A stretch of DNA of 55,658 nt from Tannockella sp964372125 (GTDB lineage: Bacteria > Bacillota_I > Bacilli_A > Erysipelotrichales > Coprobacillaceae): contig CAYJPL010000012.1 in the NCBI GenBank assembly GCA_964372125.1, forward strand, positions 1 to 55,658, written 5' to 3'. This document shows, in pieces, positions 34,139-42,671 of this stretch; position 1 is the stretch's first letter; each line of letters starts with the position of its first letter. The notes beneath the pieces are model-generated. The model did not search any database, was not told the origin of the DNA, and was given only the letters and a program-made list of their open reading frames with translations. Both the position numbers and the translations under genes were made by a program.

Positions 34139-35533
34139 ATGGCATTTGATTCATTATCAGAACGTCTGCAGTCGACCCTTAAAAAGATTTCAGGACAAGG
34201 GCGATTAACAGAAACAAATATGGAAGAAATGTTAACAGAAATTCGTCTAGCATTACTAGAGGCGGATGTTAACTTTGAAGTTGTAAAGGAATTCATCGCA
34301 CATACTAAAGAAAAAGCGGTAGGATTAGATGTTTTAGGATCGCTAAAACCTGGTCAATTAGTTGTAAAAGTAGTTCATGATGAGTTAGTATCATTACTTG
34401 GAACAAGTGTTTCAAAATTAGATTTAGAAGCAAGACCTACAGTAATAATGATGGTTGGTTTACAAGGGTCAGGGAAAACTACAACAAGTGGTAAAATCGC
34501 GAAATTTGTAAAAGACAAAAACGGAAAGAGACCATTATTAGTTGCAGCTGATATTTACCGTCCAGCAGCCGTCGACCAATTAAAAACACTGGGAGAGCAA
34601 TTAGATATACCTGTATTTGAAAAAGGTGTTAACGTTGCAGCAGAAACGATTGTCGAAGAAGCAATGCAATATGCAAAACAATACAATCACGATGTAGTGT
34701 TAGTCGATACAGCCGGTCGTTTACATATTGATGATACCCTAATGGGAGAATTAGAAAATATTAAAAAGATTTGCAATCCAAGTGAAATATTATTAGTAGT
34801 TGATGCATTGACGGGTCAAGATATCGTTAACGTAGCAAGTACATTTAATGATCGTTTAAATATTACAGGTGCTGTTCTTACAAAATTAGATGGTGATTCA
34901 CGTGGTGGTGGTGCTCTTTCAATTAGACATATCACAGGTGTACCAATCAAATTTATTGGTACTGGTGAGAAATTAGACCAAATTGATATGTTCTATCCTG
35001 ATCGTATGGCAGATCGTATTCTTGGGATGGGTGATGTTGTATCATTAGTAGAAAAAGTACAAGATGTATACGATGAAAAAGATACAATGAAAACATTCCG
35101 TCGTATGCAACAAGGAACTTTTGATTTAGATGATATGTTAAAACAAATGCAACAATTGCGTAAATTAGGTTCTCTATCAGGAATTATGAAAATGATTCCA
35201 GGATTACCTAAAATGCCTAAAATTGACGATGATGAATCAGAGAAGAAATTACGAATGACTGAATCTATTATTTTTTCAATGACAAAAGAAGAAAGACGTA
35301 ATCCAGATATTATATCTATTTCTAGAAAAACAAGAATTGCGAATGGTTCGGGAAAAACAATAGCTGATATAAATCGCTTATTAAAACAATTTGATGATTC
35401 GAAGAAAATGATGAAACAATTTGCTAATATGGATCCAAACACTGGAATGCCTATTCCAAATTCATCAAAGCAACAAGCTGTAAATCCAAATCAGCCTCGC
35501 AAAAAAGTTAGACAAAAAAAGAAAAAGAAATAA
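34139..35533 (+). CDS. ffh: Signal recognition particle protein Ffh
   Basis: The SRP54 GTPase that binds signal sequences and SRP RNA. The 464-residue protein has N and G domains (GLQGSGKTTTSGKIA at about residue 105, DTAGRLHID, TKLDGDSRGGGAL) and a Met-rich M domain from about residue 325 with SGIMKMIPGLPKMPK. It ends in a Lys-rich tail encoded partly by runs of seven and five A. The SRP RNA gene was not seen in this window. AGGAGGTTATT precedes the start. Confidence 0.97.
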   Translation: MAFDSLSERLQSTLKKISGQGRLTETNMEEMLTEIRLALLEADVNFEVVKEFIAHTKEKAVGLDVLGSLKPGQLVVKVVHDELVSLLGTSVSKLDLEARPTVIMMVGLQGSGKTTTSGKIAKFVKDKNGKRPLLVAADIYRPAAVDQLKTLGEQLDIPVFEKGVNVAAETIVEEAMQYAKQYNHDVVLVDTAGRLHIDDTLMGELENIKKICNPSEILLVVDALTGQDIVNVASTFNDRLNITGAVLTKLDGDSRGGGALSIRHITGVPIKFIGTGEKLDQIDMFYPDRMADRILGMGDVVSLVEKVQDVYDEKDTMKTFRRMQQGTFDLDDMLKQMQQLRKLGSLSGIMKMIPGLPKMPKIDDDESEKKLRMTESIIFSMTKEERRNPDIISISRKTRIANGSGKTIADINRLLKQFDDSKKMMKQFANMDPNTGMPIPNSSKQQAVNPNQPRKKVRQKKKKK

Positions 35534-35540
35534 CAAATAG

Positions 35541-35588
35541 AAAATACCAAACATAAAATTATACAAATTTGTGCTTGGTATTTTTTTA
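35541..35588 (+). terminator. Terminator of the smc-ftsY-ylxM-ffh operon
   Basis: AAAATACCAA/TTGGTATTTT perfect ten-pair stem, large loop with an internal CAT/GTG pairing, long T tract. Confidence 0.85.
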
Positions 35589-35724
35589 CCCCGAAGTAGT
35601 CAGATTGGAAAATGTAGAATTTTATAACGTCTTACTATGTTGATGGAGTTAATTATTCTATAAAAAGTTGTTTTTTTCTATAAATAGAATTATAATTAAC
35701 TGATGAATGAAAAGGAGTGATTTT

Positions 35725-37503
35725 ATGTTAGTTACATGTACAAACTTATCTAAGGTAATGGGTGCAAAGAATTTATTCGAAAATATATCTTTTACAATTG
35801 AAGATAATGATAAAATTGCTATCTTAGGAGTAAATGGAACAGGGAAAAGTACATTACTTAAAATAATAGCTGGATTGGAAAATTATGAGGGTGAGATGTT
35901 AAAAAGAAGTAATCTTACGATTAACTATTTAGGACAAAATCCTGATTTTCTTGCAACAAATACTGTGATGGAACAAGTATATAATAGTATCGATAAAAAA
36001 GAAGTTCCAGTTTATCAAGTTGAAAGTATGTTAAATAAATTAGGAATCACTAATTATACACAAAAAATAGGCGAATTATCTGGTGGCCAACAAAAGCGTG
36101 TAGCACTTACGATTGCGCTATTAACAAAATGTGATTTACTAATTTTAGATGAACCAACAAACCATTTAGATAGTGACATGATAGAATATTTAGAAAAGTA
36201 TCTAGTGAAATTCAATAAAGCAATCATAATGGTCAGTCATGACAGGTATTTTCTAGATAGAGTAGTTAATAATATTTATGAGATAAGTAATCGAAAATTA
36301 GAGAAATATACAGGAAATTACACAAAATATTTAGAAGAAAAACAAAATCGAGAAGAAATAGCGATAAACACACAAAAAAAGCGTGACTTATTTTTGAGGA
36401 AGGAACTTGAATGGGTCCGTGCAGGGGTTCAAGCAAGAACAACTAAGAGTAAAGATAGATTACAACGTTTTGAAGAATTAAATGCTACGGATAGAATAGA
36501 TGTAAAAAAAGATGTATCGATGGTGTATATTCAACAAAGACTTGGTAAAAAAACAATTAATTTTAATAATTTATCAATGGCTTATGATGATAATGTTTTA
36601 TTTACCGATTTTACATATACATGTAGTAAAGTAGACCGAATAGGAATTCTAGGTGTAAATGGTAGTGGTAAATCTACACTAATAAGATTAATTGCAGGAG
36701 AAATTGTTCCTACTAATGGTAGTGTCGAATTAGGTGAAACAGTTAAGGTTGGATATTTCAAACAAGGAAATGATGATCTTGACTTAGAAAAGAAAGTCAT
36801 AGATTATATTAAAGATGTCAGTGACTCATTGGATACAAGTGAAGGACAGTTCTCAGCAAGACAACTTTGTGAAAGATTTTTATTTGATAGCACCTTACAA
36901 TATACGAAAATAAAATATTTATCTGGTGGACAAAAAAGAAGATTGAATCTTCTAAGAGTTCTTATGCATGGACCAAATGTGTTGCTTTTTGATGAGCCTA
37001 CAAATGACTTAGATATACAAACATTAACTATTCTAGAAGATTATCTTGACTCATTTAATGGGGTAGTGATTGTTGTTTGTCATGATCGATATTTTTTAGA
37101 TAGAGTATGTGATAAAGTTTTTGTATTTAAAGACAAAAAGATAACAGTTGTTAATGGTGGATATAGTCAGTATATCGAATTGGATACCAAATCAAAAAGT
37201 AAGAATGAAAATAGCGCAAAGGAATATGCTATGGAAAAACAACGTCAAAGGCAAAATACTCCAAAATTATCTGCTAAAGAAATAAAAGAATTAGAAGGTA
37301 TGGAAGAAGAAATAAATGCCTTAGAATCACTTCTTGAAGAACTTGATGAACAGATGCAAAGTGATGCTCTAGATTTCAAAAAAATGGAAGATATATCTAT
37401 GCAAAGAATAAAGGTAGAAAATGATATTGAAATAAAAAGTGCTCGCTGGATGGAGCTATTAGAAATTCAAGAACAGATTCAAAATCTAAAAAATAATAAA
37501 TAA
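35725..37503 (+). CDS. ABC-F ATPase, Uup/YfmR type
   Basis: A 592-residue cytoplasmic tandem ATPase of the ABC-F class, which binds the ribosomal E site and helps stalled translation. It has two Walker A motifs (GVNGTGKST, GVNGSGKST), signatures LSGGQQKR and LSGGQKRR, Walker B ending DEPTNHLD and DEPTNDLD, an interdomain linker of about 80 residues with Arg/Lys and Glu, and a C-terminal Glu-rich coiled coil (about residues 525-590) as in Uup and YfmR. No membrane domain. Start 35725 is chosen because AAGGAG is eight bases upstream; the ATG at 35707 precedes that site. Confidence 0.88.
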   Translation: MLVTCTNLSKVMGAKNLFENISFTIEDNDKIAILGVNGTGKSTLLKIIAGLENYEGEMLKRSNLTINYLGQNPDFLATNTVMEQVYNSIDKKEVPVYQVESMLNKLGITNYTQKIGELSGGQQKRVALTIALLTKCDLLILDEPTNHLDSDMIEYLEKYLVKFNKAIIMVSHDRYFLDRVVNNIYEISNRKLEKYTGNYTKYLEEKQNREEIAINTQKKRDLFLRKELEWVRAGVQARTTKSKDRLQRFEELNATDRIDVKKDVSMVYIQQRLGKKTINFNNLSMAYDDNVLFTDFTYTCSKVDRIGILGVNGSGKSTLIRLIAGEIVPTNGSVELGETVKVGYFKQGNDDLDLEKKVIDYIKDVSDSLDTSEGQFSARQLCERFLFDSTLQYTKIKYLSGGQKRRLNLLRVLMHGPNVLLFDEPTNDLDIQTLTILEDYLDSFNGVVIVVCHDRYFLDRVCDKVFVFKDKKITVVNGGYSQYIELDTKSKSKNENSAKEYAMEKQRQRQNTPKLSAKEIKELEGMEEEINALESLLEELDEQMQSDALDFKKMEDISMQRIKVENDIEIKSARWMELLEIQEQIQNLKNNK

Positions 37504-37511
37504 TTTACAAC

Positions 37512-37533
37512 TGTCAAGTAAAAAAGCTTGACA
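37512..37533. repeat. Inverted repeat over the rpsP -35 box
   Basis: TGTCAAG/CTTGACA, seven perfect pairs, eight-base centre. The right arm contains the whole -35 hexamer. It may be an operator, or a weak hairpin ending the ABC-F transcript. Confidence 0.45.
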
Positions 37534-37556
37534 CTGTTATTGTTGTTTGTTATTAT
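37528..37556 (+). promoter_or_regulatory. rpsP operon promoter
   Basis: TTGACA (37528-37533), 17-base spacer, TATTAT (37551-37556), 34 bases before rpsP: a strong sigma-A promoter as expected for a ribosomal gene. Confidence 0.75.
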
Positions 37557-37590
37557 AGTATTCGTAACTTACATATAGGAGGAAATTATA

Positions 37591-37863
37591 ATGGCAGTTA
37601 AATTAAGATTAATCAGAATGGGAGCTAAAAGAGCACCTTTCTATAGAATTGTAGCAGCTGATTCAAGATCACCAAGAGATGGTAGATTCATCGAATTATT
37701 AGGAACTTATGATCCTACTAAAAACCCAGCAGCAGTTTCTATTAAAGAAGAAGAAGTGTTAAAATGGTTAAACAATGGAGCACAACCATCAGATACAGTT
37801 AAAAACTTATTATCTAGTCAAGGTATCATGAAAAAATTTGCTGATTCTAAATTAGGTAAATAA
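37591..37863 (+). CDS. rpsP: Ribosomal protein bS16
   Basis: The 90-residue small-subunit protein S16, needed for 30S assembly. It begins MAVKLRLIRMGAKRAPFYRIV and has the usual DSRSPRDGRFIE and LGTYDP segments. Start of the rpsP-khpA-rimM-trmD cluster. AGGAGGAAATTAT precedes the start. Confidence 0.99.
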   Translation: MAVKLRLIRMGAKRAPFYRIVAADSRSPRDGRFIELLGTYDPTKNPAAVSIKEEEVLKWLNNGAQPSDTVKNLLSSQGIMKKFADSKLGK

Positions 37864-37865
37864 TA

Positions 37866-38114
37866 ATGGATTTTGCAAAAATAGCTAAAGAGATAGCAAC
37901 TGAGCTAGTTTTTGACAAGGAACATTTAGAAGTACGTCAAATGCCTTCATTAGATGATAATATTGTTGTATTGCATATATATTGTGCAAAAGATGATTTG
38001 GCAAAATTAATCGGTAGAAAAGGCAGTATGGCTAATTCAATTAGACAACTAATGTCTGTTTCTGCACGTTTGTCAAAAGTTAAACTTGATATTAAGTTTG
38101 AATCGTACGAATAA
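37866..38114 (+). CDS. khpA: RNA-binding KH protein KhpA
   Basis: An 82-residue single KH-domain protein; the GxxG-type loop reads LIGRKGSMANSIRQL near residues 51-65. KhpA works with KhpB in controlling cell division and envelope gene expression by RNA binding in streptococci and related bacteria. It starts two bases after the rpsP stop, the usual position. A strong hairpin lies at its end, between it and rimM. Confidence 0.94.
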   Translation: MDFAKIAKEIATELVFDKEHLEVRQMPSLDDNIVVLHIYCAKDDLAKLIGRKGSMANSIRQLMSVSARLSKVKLDIKFESYE

Positions 38115-38150
38115 TTAGGTGTGCTTTGCACATCTAATTTTATTTTATCG
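38113..38150 (+). terminator. Hairpin within the rpsP-trmD cluster
   Basis: Twelve-pair stem AATTAGGTGTGC/GCACATCTAATT (one G-U) with a TTT loop, then TTATTTTATC. It begins at the khpA stop. The tail is T-rich but interrupted, so it probably terminates part of the transcripts and lowers rimM-trmD expression. Confidence 0.65.
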
Positions 38151-38165
38151 AAAGGATATATAAAT

Positions 38166-38663
38166 ATGGAAATGATTAAAGTAGGAAAAATTGTTGGTAC
38201 TCATGGACTAAAAGGTGAATTAAAGGTACGTGGTAATGATGCAGTTGCAAGTGATGTTCTTGTAAAAGGGAATCAAATCGTAGTCGAACATGCAGGTCAG
38301 CAAATTACATTTACTATATTAACAAAGCGCGTACATAAGACTAATCATTTAGTATCATTTGATGGGTTTCAAGATATAAATGCTGTTGAAAAATATATTG
38401 GAAGTATAGTATATAGTAAAAAAGAAGATGTTAAATTAGATGAAGATGAATATTTGGTGAGTGATATTGTCGGATGTAAAATATATAACGGTACAGAATA
38501 TATTGGTGATGTAATAGATGTTATTGATAATGGTCGACACGATATCTTAGTTGTTGATGTTGCAGGGAAAAAAGTAATGATTCCATACGTTGATGCTTTT
38601 ATTGTAGAAGATGATGTTGACAATAATTGTATTAAAGTGTCACTAATTGAGGGGATGCTATAA
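38166..38663 (+). CDS. rimM: 16S rRNA maturation factor RimM
   Basis: A 165-residue assembly factor that binds S19 and helps 30S head maturation. The N-terminal beta barrel begins MIKVGKIVGTHGLKGELKV (written without its first residues) and the C-terminal PRC-barrel starts about residue 90 (YLVSDIVGCKIY). The frame is open back to 38121, but that start lies inside the hairpin; GAAAGGATA before 38166 and the conserved N-terminus fix the start. Its stop shares a base with trmD. Confidence 0.94.
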   Translation: MEMIKVGKIVGTHGLKGELKVRGNDAVASDVLVKGNQIVVEHAGQQITFTILTKRVHKTNHLVSFDGFQDINAVEKYIGSIVYSKKEDVKLDEDEYLVSDIVGCKIYNGTEYIGDVIDVIDNGRHDILVVDVAGKKVMIPYVDAFIVEDDVDNNCIKVSLIEGML

Positions 38664-39394
38664 TGAAAATTGATATTTTATCACTTTTTCCGGAAATGTT
38701 TACTGGGGTATTTACGAGTTCAATTATAAAAAGAGCAGTAGAGACAGATGTGGTTAAAATACAAGTTCATGATTTTAGAGAATTTTCAAAGGACAAACAT
38801 AAAAAGGTTGATGATTATCCATATGGCGGTGGTGATGGAATGGTGCTTACATGCCAACCAATTATAGATTGTTTACAATCCTTAACAACACCAGAAAGTC
38901 TTGTTGTTTTAATGTCTCCACAAGGAGTACCATTTAAGCAGCAACTAGCAAATAAGCTAACAAGCGAAAAGCATATCATTATTATATGTGGGCACTATGA
39001 AGGTTTTGATGAAAGAATACGTGATTATGTAGATGTTGAAATCTCTATTGGTGATTATGTGTTAACCGGTGGTGAACTTGGAGCAATGGTAATAAGTGAT
39101 GCTATTATACGTTTATTACAAGGTGCAATTAAAGAAGAGAGTCATATAAATGATTCTTTTAGTTGTGGTTTATTAGAGTATCCACAATATACAAGACCGG
39201 CAACGTATGACGGAAGTGATGTACCAGAAGTATTGTTAAGTGGTCATCATGAAAATATTCGAAAATGGCGCATGTACGAGTCTTTAAAAAAGACGTATTT
39301 AAAACGCCCAGATTTATTAAACGATTACCAGTGTTCTAAAGAAGAAGCTATTGCACTGAAAGCTATTATTGAAAAATACGGATCAAAAAACTAG
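38663..39394 (+). CDS. trmD: tRNA (guanine-N1)-methyltransferase TrmD
   Basis: Methylates G37 of tRNAs reading codons of the CNN/CGG type, guarding the reading frame. The 243-residue SPOUT enzyme shows DYPYGGGDGMVL, CGHYEGFDERI and the trefoil knot GDYVLTGGELGAMV. Length is normal. Coupled to rimM by a one-base overlap (TAATG). In most Firmicutes rplS follows directly; here a strong terminator and three other genes come first. Confidence 0.97.
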   Translation: MKIDILSLFPEMFTGVFTSSIIKRAVETDVVKIQVHDFREFSKDKHKKVDDYPYGGGDGMVLTCQPIIDCLQSLTTPESLVVLMSPQGVPFKQQLANKLTSEKHIIIICGHYEGFDERIRDYVDVEISIGDYVLTGGELGAMVISDAIIRLLQGAIKEESHINDSFSCGLLEYPQYTRPATYDGSDVPEVLLSGHHENIRKWRMYESLKKTYLKRPDLLNDYQCSKEEAIALKAIIEKYGSKN

Positions 39395-39450
39395 TAAGTA
39401 GACAACTTAATCTGATCTGCTACCAAATGGGTAGACTTCAACAATAATTA

Positions 39451-39487
39451 AACTAGAAACGAAAATGTATCGTTTCTAGTTTTTTAT
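39451..39487 (+). terminator. trmD terminator
   Basis: Perfect eleven-pair stem AACTAGAAACG/CGTTTCTAGTT, nine-base loop, T tract. It cleanly ends the rpsP-trmD cluster. Confidence 0.9.
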
Positions 39488-39562
39488 AATTGTATTAAAA
39501 GGTTGTATATATAATAAAGTGTACGATGATTTTATGATATTATATTTGTATAGATATAATTA

Positions 39563-39596
39563 CTTTAATCTTATTTTAATATTTCAAACATATAAT
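39563..39596 (+). promoter_or_regulatory. Operator-promoter of the PepSY-linked two-component operon
   Basis: Two TTAAT half-sites at 39565 and 39576 (11 bp apart) within a 23-bp element at 39563-39585, then five bases and the -10 box TATAAT (39591-39596). The element takes the place of a -35 box. The same arrangement occurs before the PepSY gene, with 20 of 23 bases identical. Probable binding site of the regulator it drives (autoregulation). Confidence 0.65.
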
Positions 39597-39617
39597 ATAG
39601 ATAAAGGTGGGAATAAT

Positions 39618-40292
39618 ATGCGAATTTTAATAGCTGAAGATGAAAGAGACTTAAATAAAATCATTAAAAAGAAACTAATGTCACAAGGATATGTGGTTGA
39701 TGCATGCTACGATGGAGAAGAGGCACTAGATTATATTTTAAATACAGAATATGATGCAATAATACTAGATGTTATGATGCCAATATATGATGGTTTTTAC
39801 GTGATTTCAAAATTACGAGAATCAAACATACAGACAGCAGTTATATTTTTGACTGCTAAAGATGCAATTGAAGATCGTGTACACGGATTGGATTTAGGAG
39901 CAAATGATTACCTAGTAAAGCCATTTTCACTAGAAGAACTGCTTGCACGCATTCGTGTGATGACAAGGCTGAATCATAGTGTACTAACGAGTACAATAAC
40001 AATCGGTGATTTGTCGCTTAATACTAGTACGCACATCGTAAAACGAAAAGATAATGTGATTAATTTATCTGCTAAAGAATATGCGATATTAAAATATATG
40101 ATGTACAACGAGGGGATTGTATTATCTCGTGAGAAAATAGAAAATCACGTATGGAATTACGATTATGAAGGTGGTACAAATGTTGTAGATGTATATATTC
40201 GCTATCTTAGAAAAAAAATTGATGATGACTATGATACAAAATTAATTCATACTGTTCGTGGTAGCGGATATGTATTGAGGGGGGAAGTATGA
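39618..40292 (+). CDS. OmpR-family response regulator of the PepSY module
   Basis: A 224-residue regulator: MRILIAEDERDL at the start, phospho-acceptor Asp51 in IILDVMMP, FLTAKDA and LVKPFS switch motifs, and a winged-helix domain from about residue 125 ending HTVRGSGYVLRGEV. The open frame extends to 39519, but AAAGGTGGGAA six bases before 39618 and the family N-terminus fix this start. Overlaps the kinase start within ATGA. The two 11-bp-spaced repeats before it and before the PepSY gene are probably its own sites. Confidence 0.93.
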   Translation: MRILIAEDERDLNKIIKKKLMSQGYVVDACYDGEEALDYILNTEYDAIILDVMMPIYDGFYVISKLRESNIQTAVIFLTAKDAIEDRVHGLDLGANDYLVKPFSLEELLARIRVMTRLNHSVLTSTITIGDLSLNTSTHIVKRKDNVINLSAKEYAILKYMMYNEGIVLSREKIENHVWNYDYEGGTNVVDVYIRYLRKKIDDDYDTKLIHTVRGSGYVLRGEV

Positions 40293-41635
40293 AAAATATA
40301 TCAGTAAAGCTAAAATTTACGCTTTGGACAACAATTTTGATGTGTTTTATGTCTTTAATTGTTGTATCATTAATTTTTTCCATTAGTGATAATGTTATTA
40401 CATCCAACACAAAGACGACTCTTACAAATACAGTTAGCGAAAATGCCAATGAAATTGAATTTGAAGATGGAAGACTAGATGTTGATGATGTAAATACATT
40501 TAAAGATAATGTTTATATAACGATCTACTGGCAAGATGGAAGTTATTTGTATGGTAATTTGCCATTAGATTTTGATGATACACTTGATTTTATGGATAAA
40601 CAAATCACAGAAACAACGATAGGAAGCACAAATTACTATGTGTATGATGTACTTACAAAAGTAGATGGAACATCTTCTTCTGTGTGGGTTCGAGGTATTA
40701 TTGTGGTAGATGATGTACAAAACACAACAAATATAATTTTACAAATAACATTGCTATCATTGCCTATTATCATTTTGCTTGGTGCAATAGGTTGTTACTA
40801 TATTTCAAGTAAGACATTGCAACCTATTGATAAAATAAACAAAACTGCAAAAGAAATCAGTATGAGTTCTGATTTATCACTCAGAATCAAACTTGAAAAA
40901 GGCAGTAAAGAAATAAAACAACTATCTGACAATTTCGATAGTATGTTTGAAAAACTGGAAGAATCATTTAATGCTGAAAAAGAATTTACTTCAGATGTTT
41001 CACATGAACTAAGAACACCAACAGCTGTTATATTGGCACAATGTGAATATGCAAAAGACAATAATGTTTCACTAGATGATAAACAAGATGCATTAGAAAC
41101 TGTTGAAAGACAAGCTATAAAAATGTCTAAATTGATTTCCAGTTTGTTAACAATGAAGCGACTTGATTCTGGAATAGAAAAGGCTGTCATAAACAATTCA
41201 GATTTAAGTGAGTTAGTTGAAAGCATATGTCAAGAATATGAACTGATTCTTCCACAACACATAAAATTACATTATCAAATTACGCCAGACATTAATGCTT
41301 TATTTGATTACACACTACTAAATAGGCTATTAGCAAACTTATTAAATAATGCAGCAGCATATGGACATGAAAATATTTGGGTTCATCTATACACTAACAA
41401 TGAAGGTATTGTTTTAGAAGTCAAAGATGATGGTATTGGAATTAGTAAAGAAAATCAGTCTAAGATTTGGAAAAGGTTTTATCAAGCTGATGCATCTCGA
41501 ACTAAAGGACAAAATGGAAGTATGGGTCTAGGGCTTTCAATGGTAGCACAGATTGCAAAGTTGCATAATGCAACAATAATGGTTGATAGTGAAGTTGGAA
41601 AAGGAAGTTTATTCAAAATAACTTTTCCAAAATAA
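40289..41635 (+). CDS. Sensor histidine kinase of the PepSY module
   Basis: A 448-residue kinase with membrane helices at about residues 11-33 and 150-172, an extracellular part of about 115 acidic residues, HAMP (SKTLQPIDKINKTAKEI), H-box with His239 in SDVSHELRTPTAVIL, N-box (LLANLLNNAAAYG), G1 DDGIGI and G2 SMGLGLSMV. Resembles CiaH/BaeS-like envelope-stress kinases in architecture. ATGA overlap with the regulator gives coupled synthesis. The signal is not identifiable; the exported PepSY protein downstream is a candidate modulator. Confidence 0.92.
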   Translation: MKNISVKLKFTLWTTILMCFMSLIVVSLIFSISDNVITSNTKTTLTNTVSENANEIEFEDGRLDVDDVNTFKDNVYITIYWQDGSYLYGNLPLDFDDTLDFMDKQITETTIGSTNYYVYDVLTKVDGTSSSVWVRGIIVVDDVQNTTNIILQITLLSLPIIILLGAIGCYYISSKTLQPIDKINKTAKEISMSSDLSLRIKLEKGSKEIKQLSDNFDSMFEKLEESFNAEKEFTSDVSHELRTPTAVILAQCEYAKDNNVSLDDKQDALETVERQAIKMSKLISSLLTMKRLDSGIEKAVINNSDLSELVESICQEYELILPQHIKLHYQITPDINALFDYTLLNRLLANLLNNAAAYGHENIWVHLYTNNEGIVLEVKDDGIGISKENQSKIWKRFYQADASRTKGQNGSMGLGLSMVAQIAKLHNATIMVDSEVGKGSLFKITFPK

Positions 41636-41642
41636 ATTTCAT

Positions 41643-41676
41643 CTTTAATGTTACCTTAATATTTCTAATATATTAT
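41643..41676 (+). promoter_or_regulatory. Operator-promoter of the PepSY gene
   Basis: The 23-bp element 41643-41665 has TTAAT half-sites at 41645 and 41656 (11 bp apart) and differs from the copy at 39563-39585 only at three positions. It is followed by five bases and the -10 box TATTAT (41671-41676), exactly the spacing at the other copy. Confidence 0.65.
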
Positions 41677-41730
41677 ATAAGTATAGTAACGACAGGCATG
41701 AATAAGTGTCTAGAAAGAGAGAATAGAATA

Positions 41731-42606
41731 ATGAAAAAACTACTATCAAATAAAATCACAATTAGTATCGCAGTTATAGCGATATGTATTGGCGGCATGG
41801 CTTTTTACTCATATGCTAACAATGGTTCGTATATTGGGGAAGTTGAAGCTAAAACGCTGGCACTTGCACATGCAAATGTAAATGAAGATCAAATTCAAAA
41901 TGTTTATTGTGAACTTGATTACGATGACGGAATAGCTATTTATGATGTTGAATTCACTTACGATGAAAAGAATTTCGATTTTCAAATTAATGCAAAAACT
42001 GGTGAAATAATGGAATACGATTATGATGTTAATACGATTGATACAACGACTACTGAAACTACTGAGACTAGTGAGAGTGGTACAAGTGAAGTAACAGACT
42101 CTGGAGCAAGTGGTAGTGCTGTTGAAGAAACAAATACAAATAGTGAATATATTGGTGAAGATAAAGCAAAAGAACTAGCATTAAATCATGCTTCTGTTAA
42201 AGAAGCAGATGTGGCGTATGTAACTTGTAAGTTTGAAATCGATGATGGGCTTGCACAATACGATGTTGAATTTTACAGTGGAAATAAAGAGTATACTTAT
42301 GAAATAAATGCAAAAACTGGTGCAATACTAGAATATGACGTTGACACAGAAATAAATAATTCATCACAATCACAAAATACTACAACTCAGCAGTCATTAA
42401 TCAGTGAAGATAAAGCAAAACAAATAGCAATTGAGCATGCTAGTATCAAAGAGAGTGATATTACTTTTATTACAATAAACCTAGATTATGATGATGGAAT
42501 AACTGAGTACGAAATTGAATGGAAAATAGGCCAAATGGAATATGACTATACAATTAACGCAGTAACTGGAGCAATACTTGAACACGAAGTACAGTTGGAT
42601 GATTAA
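41731..42606 (+). CDS. Exported protein with three PepSY domains
   Basis: A 291-residue protein with an N-terminal signal/anchor helix (about residues 9-28, after MKKLLSNK) and three PepSY repeats at about residues 38-98, 140-205 and 223-288. Each repeat has an EAK/EDKAK helix, an alanine-rich ALxHA motif, a YDVEF-type strand and ends NAKTGxIxEYD. Thr/Ser/Glu-rich linkers separate them. PepSY domains bind and inhibit proteases or sense the cell surface; a function in feedback on the neighbouring kinase is inferred from the shared operator. AGAAAGAGAG precedes the start; the frame is open to 41698. Confidence 0.9.
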   Translation: MKKLLSNKITISIAVIAICIGGMAFYSYANNGSYIGEVEAKTLALAHANVNEDQIQNVYCELDYDDGIAIYDVEFTYDEKNFDFQINAKTGEIMEYDYDVNTIDTTTTETTETSESGTSEVTDSGASGSAVEETNTNSEYIGEDKAKELALNHASVKEADVAYVTCKFEIDDGLAQYDVEFYSGNKEYTYEINAKTGAILEYDVDTEINNSSQSQNTTTQQSLISEDKAKQIAIEHASIKESDITFITINLDYDDGITEYEIEWKIGQMEYDYTINAVTGAILEHEVQLDD

Positions 42607-42641
42607 TAAAAAAAATAACACATATAAATATACTTTTACTT

Positions 42642-42669
42642 GCATTTTTCCTAGAATATGTTATTATAG
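42642..42669 (+). promoter_or_regulatory. rplS promoter
   Basis: TTGCAT near 42640, 16-base spacer, TATTAT near 42662 (sequence TTGCAT...TGTTATTATAG). Positions within two or three bases. It gives rplS its own transcript, consistent with separation from trmD. Confidence 0.55.
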
Positions 42670-42671
42670 AT

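Noticed and set aside
34993..35442. Antisense open frame (149 codons) inside ffh
   Set aside because: Shadow of the M-domain coding sequence; composition and codon pattern follow ffh.
39407..39437. Remnant end of an insertion sequence between trmD and its terminator
   Set aside because: Only a repeated GTAGAC; no matching inverted end at the other border and no transposase fragment.
40798..41226. Antisense open frame (142 codons) inside the PepSY-module kinase
   Set aside because: Shadow of the HAMP/H-box coding region, no start signal.
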